Made by a program: the position numbers and the translations under genes | Shown here: positions 59,066 through 64,000 of the stretch, one piece after another | How positions within the stretch are numbered: the stretch's first letter is position 1 | Layout: each line of letters begins with the position of its first letter | Source of the DNA: Mycolicibacterium goodii | Lineage (GTDB): Bacteria > Actinomycetota > Actinomycetes > Mycobacteriales > Mycobacteriaceae | Assembly: GCF_001187505.1 (NCBI RefSeq) | Contig: NZ_CP012150.1 | Span: 5,924,048-5,988,047, forward strand | Length of the DNA stretch: 64,000 nucleotides | Reading direction: 5' to 3' | The notes under the pieces: generated by a model | Databases searched by the model: none | What the model saw: the letters and a program-made list of their open reading frames with translations, nothing else | What the model was told of the DNA's origin: nothing

Positions 59066-60442
59066 CTAGTGCGGCGTGCCCTGCGCAAGCATCGACATGC
59101 CCAGCTCCGACTGCGGCAACGCGATTTCCGGTACGCCGGGAGTGTGCAACTGCCCGGCCAGCCACGGCAGGGCGTGATCGAAGGCACTCGCGGCGAACGG
59201 CCAGTCATGCCGGCCCGGTGAGGTCTGCACCGAGCATGCGATCGCGTGGGCCCGGGCCGCATCGCACAGCGTGGTTGCGGCGACGTCCTGCCCCTCGGGG
59301 TTGGCCGCGGGGTCGTGAGGCTTGCCGTTCGGTTGCGGGTCGGGGACTTCGAACCACGCTCTGACGTCGGAATAGGGACCGTGGGCGGCCATGATGCTGA
59401 GCGGATCGTAGGCGGTCCAAGCGTCGGCGTCGCCGCCGAAAAGCCTGCTGATCGTTTGCGCCTTGTCGCCGGAGTTGGGCCGTAGATCACCGGCGATGTC
59501 GACGAAAGCCCGGAACATGCCCGGACGCATCAAGGTCAGATCCACCGCACAGGTGCCGCCCATCGACCAGCCCACGATGCCCCACCCATCACGGTCGGGT
59601 CGGACCCCGAAGTTCGAGATCATGTACGGAACAACATCTTTAATGAGGTGATCGGCCGCGTTGCCGCGGACACCGTTCACGCATTCCGTGTCGTTGGCAA
59701 ACGATCCGGTGGCGTCGACGAACACCAGCACCGGCGCGTTGCCGCCGTGCGCCGCCGCGAAGCCGTCCACGATGCCCTGGATGCTGCCGGCCCGCAGCCA
59801 GTCCGCGGGCGTATTGAGCTGTGAGCCGATCATCATCACCGCGGGCAGCCGTGGCGGCGGACTGGTGGCGAACCAGGCCGGTGGCAGGTAGACGAGTTCA
59901 CCGCGGTGGACGAATCCCGAAGCCTCCGAACCGATGTCGACCGACACCAGGACCCCGTTGTCCGGCTTGGTATGCGTCAGCTGCATTTTCGTCACGGTCA
60001 GCCGATCGATCTGACCCGGTAGCGGAGCGTCGGTGAGCTGATTCCAAAACGCGTGAACCGTGGGGAAGTATCCGACCCACATGTTGACGGTCAGCACACA
60101 CGCCAGGGTGCAGCTGCCCACCGCGAGCATCGAGGCGGTGCGACGCCACCAGCGCGCACCGCCCCAGCCCACCACGACGACACCCAGCGACAGCACGGTC
60201 GAGGCGATCCAGAACCACAGCGCGGGTGGGCCGGAGTTGCCGGCCACCCCGATCGAGTCGATGTACCAGTGCGAGATGCTCGCCAGCGCCACTGCCGCAA
60301 CGCCAAGGGCCGGCAGTGACCGGCGTCGCCATTTGGGTGTACGCCAGCCGACTCCGACCCCCAGCAGAAGTAGCGCGATGAATTGCACAGCAATTGGGAA
60401 CCAGCCGTGGATCAACGAGATCTGAACAACGTGCTGGCGCAT
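59066..60442 (-). CDS. Membrane-anchored alpha/beta-hydrolase of the esterase/antigen-85-like family
   Basis: A 458-residue protein. Residues 1-130 carry about four transmembrane helices (AVQFIALLLLGVGVGW, SLPALGVAAVALASIS, ALWFWIASTVLSLGVVVVGW, ASMLAVGSCTLACVLTVNMW). The extracellular part is an esterase-D/Ag85-like hydrolase: PAVMMIGSQLNTPADWLRAG, nucleophile elbow WGIVGWSMGGTCAVDL, the acid near DPLSIMAAHG and the His in SPGRHDWPFAA. This layout is seen in mycolyltransferase relatives and in hydrolases of envelope lipids; the substrate is unknown. ATG at 60442. Confidence 0.86.
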   Translation of the reverse strand: MRQHVVQISLIHGWFPIAVQFIALLLLGVGVGWRTPKWRRRSLPALGVAAVALASISHWYIDSIGVAGNSGPPALWFWIASTVLSLGVVVVGWGGARWWRRTASMLAVGSCTLACVLTVNMWVGYFPTVHAFWNQLTDAPLPGQIDRLTVTKMQLTHTKPDNGVLVSVDIGSEASGFVHRGELVYLPPAWFATSPPPRLPAVMMIGSQLNTPADWLRAGSIQGIVDGFAAAHGGNAPVLVFVDATGSFANDTECVNGVRGNAADHLIKDVVPYMISNFGVRPDRDGWGIVGWSMGGTCAVDLTLMRPGMFRAFVDIAGDLRPNSGDKAQTISRLFGGDADAWTAYDPLSIMAAHGPYSDVRAWFEVPDPQPNGKPHDPAANPEGQDVAATTLCDAARAHAIACSVQTSPGRHDWPFAASAFDHALPWLAGQLHTPGVPEIALPQSELGMSMLAQGTPH

Positions 60443-60604
60443 CGCCCATTTATCTATCAGCGCGGACTGCGAAGTACCTGGACGCCCACTGGGAACCGCC
60501 CGCGCGAACCGAGAAGATCACTGCTCGGCGGCCGGTCAGTTCTCGAACGACTCAGAAGTCGCCGAGAACTCGATGCCCTGGTCCTTGAACCACAGACCGA
60601 TGGC

Positions 60605-61049
60605 AGCCGGTTGAGCGCTGCGGTGCGTTGGGCGACAAGCACATCGCGGCGATCGGTGAGCAGCTTGAGCTCCAGGGAGGTCTGGTCATGGCTGGCGACG
60701 GGCAGGTCCGGTTCGCGCAGCACCGCCCGGGCCACCGCCAGCGCATCGATCGGATCGGACTTGCCGCGGCTACGTGCGGACTTGCGCACCGCGGCCATCA
60801 GTTTGGTGGGCACCCGCACCACCTGCTGGCCTGCGCTGAGCAGATCACGTTCCAGGCGGGCGGACATGTTGCGGCAGTCCTCGATGCCCCAGACCAGCTC
60901 GCCGCCGAACTCCTCGCGTGCCCACGCAATCGCGGCGCGGTGCCCGGCGGTGGTCGCCCGCACGGTCTTGCTGCCCAGTTTGCGTCCGACCTCGTCGACA
61001 GCGACAAAGGTGTGGCTGACTTGTGCACATCGGCTCCAACAACAACCAT
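60605..61049 (-). pseudogene. IS110-family transposase remnant
   Basis: N-terminal DEDD catalytic part of an IS110 transposase. ATG at 61049 with GAAGGAGG upstream gives MVVVGADVHKS; the reading then jumps frame near 61017 to HTFVAVDEVGRKLGSKTV, WGIEDCRNMSARLERDLLSA and KSDPIDALAVARAVLREP. The D-E-D-D residues are present (ADVHK, GIEDC, SDPIDA). The C-terminal transposase_20 half is missing after AALNRL, so the element is dead. No intact end or flanking duplication can be recognised. Confidence 0.82.
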
Positions 61050-61070
61050 GGTGGTTGCCTCCTTCACCAG

Positions 61071-61370
61071 TGAACAGAGGTGTGTTGAGGTCGGGCCGGC
61101 CGGCGGACACTTCTCAGTCGGGGCGATGCCACGCTCCTATCAAGTCACGCCGGTCGGTCCTTCACACCTGGTGCCGGCACTACTGCTCAGCGCCAACCCC
61201 CCGGGGCGGCAGACGCAAAACGAGCCAGACACCAGATGATCCAGACCCAACCACCGCAACGCGGCAAAATCCAGACTGACACTGAGACGCAAAACTGCCG
61301 AATTTCACCTCAATTCTGCAGGTCCGCTGGCCACCTGCCGCTTGTGGGGGGACTGTTCGACACGTGATCG
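61071..61370. other. Intergenic stretch with repeat fragments, no gene
   Basis: No reading frame with coding character is seen. It holds two partial copies of the repeat that forms the hairpin at 58998: AGACGCAAAAC at 61211-61221 and AGACGCAAAACTGCC at 61285-61299. It separates the IS110 remnant from the nrdF2 tail. Confidence 0.6.
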
Positions 61371-61944
<574 letters not shown>

Positions 61945-61981
61945 CGCGCCGGAGGCACCCCAGCTGGTTCTCGAATATCGC

Positions 61982-62290
61982 TTAGCTCAGGAACATCTCG
62001 TTCGCCCGACCGGTCTCGGTGTGCAGGCGTCTGCGGTCCACATTGAGTGACCCGTAGGCAATCATCACGATCGTGTCACGCGGCGTATGTTCGCTCGCCG
62101 AGGCCACCGAATGGTAAACGACCCTCACCGCGTCGGTATAGCTGGAGTTCGGCCCACCAACCAGCCCGCGAGTCTTGCGAATCAATAAAGCCCACCGGCG
62201 TCCTGGCGGGAGGGGTCGAATGTGTCTCTGCTGACGCGGTTCGTGACCGGTGCAGTGATCTGGGGGCGCAGTCGTACGTAGTCCCGCCAT
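61982..62290 (-). CDS. Hypothetical small protein, accessory region
   Basis: A 102-residue reading frame starting ATG at 62290. N-terminal half basic (GHEPRQQRHIRPLPPGRRWA); the last 60 residues (SSYTDAVRVVYHSVASASEH, VMIAYGSLNVDRRRLHTETG) look like a folded segment. No relative known to me. It is divergent from the lipoprotein gene. It could be non-coding. Confidence 0.3.
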   Translation of the reverse strand: MAGLRTTAPPDHCTGHEPRQQRHIRPLPPGRRWALLIRKTRGLVGGPNSSYTDAVRVVYHSVASASEHTPRDTIVMIAYGSLNVDRRRLHTETGRANEMFLS

Positions 62291-62330
62291 AACCGTCCCG
62301 CGAGGACTGCTGTAGTGCCAAGATGCCGTC

Positions 62331-62837
62331 ATGACGTTCACGAGGGTTGCTGTGGTGCTGCTTGCACTCGGCATGCCCAGCGTGACGGCGGGGTGCTCCA
62401 ACACCGCAGACTCCAGGAGCGTCACCACGACCGTGGCGACAGTGGTGTCGCCGGCCAGTACCGGCCCAGCGGGTACCGGCCTGACCTCCATCCCACCACA
62501 GCCGCCAGATGCCGATGGCAATCCGCCCTGTGGTGTCGGGATCGGCTGGGATCTCTACACCGGTCCGAACGGCAGCCGGGGCGTCATGGTCGACATCCAA
62601 AAGACTTTGGTTATCAACGATTTCGTGAGCTTGCCCGATCATTTCGCGGTGGACATCGACACGAAGGATGGTCGTCACTACAGCCAGGACGACTACGTAT
62701 CCGAGGCTGCGACCGGCAATTGGGACAGCGTTGCCGAAAAGGATTTCATCTTCGAGCAGATCGACCCCTTCGACGTCGAGCATGTCGTAGTGAGATCAGG
62801 TGAAGGAACCTGCTGGGCAGACGGCAATCCAATCTGA
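62331..62837 (+). CDS. Accessory lipoprotein
   Basis: A 168-residue secreted lipoprotein. Signal peptide MTFTRVAVVLLALGMPSVTA with lipidated Cys (TAGCSN at about residue 22), then a Thr/Ser/Pro linker and a domain that starts with PPCGVGIGWDLYTGPNGSRG and ends EHVVVRSGEGTCWADGN, with two Cys likely paired. No family recognised. Phages and integrated elements often carry lipoproteins that block superinfection, which would fit the context, but there is no direct evidence. Confidence 0.6.
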   Translation: MTFTRVAVVLLALGMPSVTAGCSNTADSRSVTTTVATVVSPASTGPAGTGLTSIPPQPPDADGNPPCGVGIGWDLYTGPNGSRGVMVDIQKTLVINDFVSLPDHFAVDIDTKDGRHYSQDDYVSEAATGNWDSVAEKDFIFEQIDPFDVEHVVVRSGEGTCWADGNPI

Positions 62838-62902
62838 CACCGAGATGTACCGGACACGGCGCGGTCCTGTAATAGCCGACTCCGCCGTGCTGTGATGAAC
62901 CC

Positions 62903-63415
62903 GTGAATCGCCGCAAGTCATCGTCCGCCCCGAAGGTGGAGCTTTTGTCGTCGGAGGCCGTCCACGAGGTGGCGTTCTTCAAGCGCCACGCCCGCGACGA
63001 CGCGGCGCAGACCGCACCCGGTCTGGAGGCGCTGCTGGGGTTTCCGGTCAAGGTGCGTGCGCGACTGCTCGCGACGCTCGCCGCGGTGGCCAAGGCACCA
63101 CCGAAACGGTTCGCCGGCGGCGGACAGTGGGAGGCGATGCACGACAAAATGACCGGATACTTCGAGGCGCGCATCACCTCGCAGACCGCGAACGGGAAGT
63201 GGCACTACCGACTGTTCTGCCTTCTCGATTACGCGGCCGCCGGGAAGACTTCGCCACTGCTCACCGTGATCGATGGGGTCACGAAGCCGTACCGAACAAC
63301 TCTGCCGAACACCCGCTACGACAAGGTGCGGAAACTGGGAGACGAGTATCTGCAACGGAATCCGCGCTCGCTCGCCACGGCGGACGACGTTCGCGCAGCA
63401 GTGAAGGAGGATTAG
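62903..63415 (+). CDS. RelE/HigB-like toxin-type protein
   Basis: A 170-residue protein. The central part KVRARLLATLAAVAKAPPKR, then WEAMHDKMTGYFEARITSQT and WHYRLFCLLDYAA resembles the RelE/HigB (Gp49-like) fold of mRNA interferases: a mostly beta core with Arg/His/Tyr. It has an N-terminal extension and a basic C-terminus (RYDKVRKLGDEYLQRNPRSL). GTG at 62903. Its 3' end overlaps the convergent HTH gene by 4 nt, an unusual arrangement for a toxin-antitoxin pair. Assignment is by pattern only. Confidence 0.6.
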   Translation: MNRRKSSSAPKVELLSSEAVHEVAFFKRHARDDAAQTAPGLEALLGFPVKVRARLLATLAAVAKAPPKRFAGGGQWEAMHDKMTGYFEARITSQTANGKWHYRLFCLLDYAAAGKTSPLLTVIDGVTKPYRTTLPNTRYDKVRKLGDEYLQRNPRSLATADDVRAAVKED

Positions 63416-63750
63416 GCGCAGGCCCGCATCGGTTTCGTGATGCGGATGCGCTCCTCCTGCGACATCGGCGTCAGGGTCACCTTCAAACCCAGCGCCGCCG
63501 CCACCTCGGCGATGGTGCTCAGCGTTGGGTTCACCGACTCGCTCGACAGGAGACGCCGCACAGTACTCGCGTCCGAGCCGATCGCCCGGGCGAGCGCCGC
63601 CTTGCTCATATTCTCGGTCCCGCGCGCCTGGTCGAGTGCGTTGATGATCGAGTCAATAGCCTCGATGCGTGCCGACTCCGCGGCGTATGCACGGGCGAAC
63701 TCGGGGTCACTACTCTCGACTTCGAGCAGTGTGTTGAACACGTCGTTCAT
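63412..63750 (-). CDS. XRE-family HTH protein, antitoxin-like
   Basis: A 112-residue protein. Residues 1-45 (MNDVFNTLLEVESSDPEF, ARAYAAESARIEAIDSIINA) are helical; the helix-turn-helix is KAALARAIGSDASTVRRLLS with VNPTLSTIAEVAAALGLKVT, as in HigA-type antitoxins. GAGGTG lies 7 nt before ATG 63750; the frame is open up to 63846, but no second start has a better ribosome binding site. A TATGTT -10 box lies about 50 nt upstream. Convergent with the RelE-like gene. Confidence 0.72.
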   Translation of the reverse strand: MNDVFNTLLEVESSDPEFARAYAAESARIEAIDSIINALDQARGTENMSKAALARAIGSDASTVRRLLSSESVNPTLSTIAEVAAALGLKVTLTPMSQEERIRITKPMRACA

Positions 63751-63927
63751 GGCGATCACCTCGTTCGGCTGTGTGCGCGTGTCTGGGACGCCTGGAAGCG
63801 TAACATAAATGCCACGGTTCCGGCCATGCTCGACTAGCTCCCACATGTAGTCGCCGTTCTCACACAGCCTGCCTTGGACGTGACTGCTACGGGATCCCCA
63901 GCCGGTCAGCGATTGAAGGTGCGCGCG

Positions 63928-63982
63928 GTCGGACTCGACAGGTGTAAGCCGGGCACCGGGACAAGACTTTTCGAGTCCGACC
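63928..63982. repeat. 12-bp inverted repeat near the right edge
   Basis: GGTCGGACTCGA (63928-63939) and TCGAGTCCGACC (63971-63982) are perfectly complementary with 31 nt between. The rest of 63751-64000 has no gene that I can support. Confidence 0.55.
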
Positions 63983-64000
63983 CCCGGCCAACAATACTGC

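Noticed and set aside
63751..63846. N-terminal extension of the HTH protein
   Set aside because: The frame is open up to 63846, but the GAGGTG site directly before ATG 63750 and the -10 box within the extension favour the shorter protein.
63928..63982. Possible tRNA or tmRNA end
   Set aside because: The complementary arms suggested a tRNA, but no acceptor, anticodon or T-arm pattern fits; kept only as an inverted repeat.

Overview
The window comes from a high-GC, rapidly growing mycobacterium of the Mycolicibacterium smegmatis type. Gene order follows the M. tuberculosis Rv3003c to Rv3048c segment: ilvB1, cfp6-like, doxX, lppZ, gatB, pfkA, gatA, gatC, ACT protein, ligA, mnmA, iscS, etfA, etfB, the methylglucose lipopolysaccharide (MGLP) cluster, echA17, serB2, ctaD, fecB, adhC, nrdF2. 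Extra blocks are spliced into this frame. The species assignment is an inference from recalled gene order; no search was run. Starts were chosen from ribosome binding sites, from TANNNT boxes 6-8 nt upstream of the start codon (leaderless transcription), or from 4-nt overlaps with the gene before.

Layout. 1-9.7 kb: ilvB with a leader-peptide attenuator, a PH-domain protein, DoxX, the lipoprotein LppZ (broken by a one-base frameshift), a TetR regulator, gatB, pfkA, gatA and gatC. 9.8-14.2 kb: an ACT protein, then a tight five-gene operon DUF4178, DUF2617, DUF4247, DUF350 and a membrane-anchored spermidine-synthase-like enzyme, inserted ahead of ligA. 14.2-25 kb: ligA, an MmcQ/YjbR protein, an acyl-CoA ligase, a MetE-like protein with a triplicated palindrome at its 3' end, mnmA-iscS, an OlsB/OlsA-like acyltransferase pair, a nitroreductase and an NmrA-like protein. 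25-31 kb: etfBA and the first MGLP genes (methyltransferase, GH57 branching enzyme, glucosyltransferase). 31-39.5 kb: a carotenoid island (crtI, crtB, two lycopene cyclase halves, crtU, a Rieske protein, DUF2784, and on the other strand a GT1 glycosyltransferase and type 2 IPP isomerase) that splits the MGLP cluster and starts with a good SigF-type promoter. 39.7-46.4 kb: the rest of the MGLP neighbourhood plus an AGCS symporter. 46.4-57.4 kb: echA17, Nudix, an ABC ATPase, a YczE-like membrane protein with a 48-residue partner facing a MocR regulator, serB2, ctaD, fecB (also broken by one base), a YciI protein and adhC. 57.4-64 kb: an FMN monooxygenase, an esterase, an IS110 remnant, and the last 27 codons of nrdF2 stranded next to low-similarity accessory genes including a convergent RelE-like/HTH pair.

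How the parts work together. The carotenoid genes would carry IPP through phytoene and lycopene to beta-carotene, and CrtU would aromatise the rings (isorenieratene). The Rieske protein and GT1 enzyme suggest further oxidation and glycosylation. The mnmA-iscS pair supplies sulfur for tRNA thiolation. gatCAB makes Gln-tRNA by transamidation. etfBA feeds beta-oxidation electrons to the respiratory chain, where ctaD acts at the end.

Points to look at first: the DUF4178-to-SpeE-like operon; the nrdF2 tail, which suggests that an integrating element used the 3' end of nrdF2 and continues beyond the right edge; the complete ilvB attenuator; two frameshifts of the same kind in C-runs (lppZ and fecB); and the SigF promoter with a 22-codon ORF coupled to crtI.
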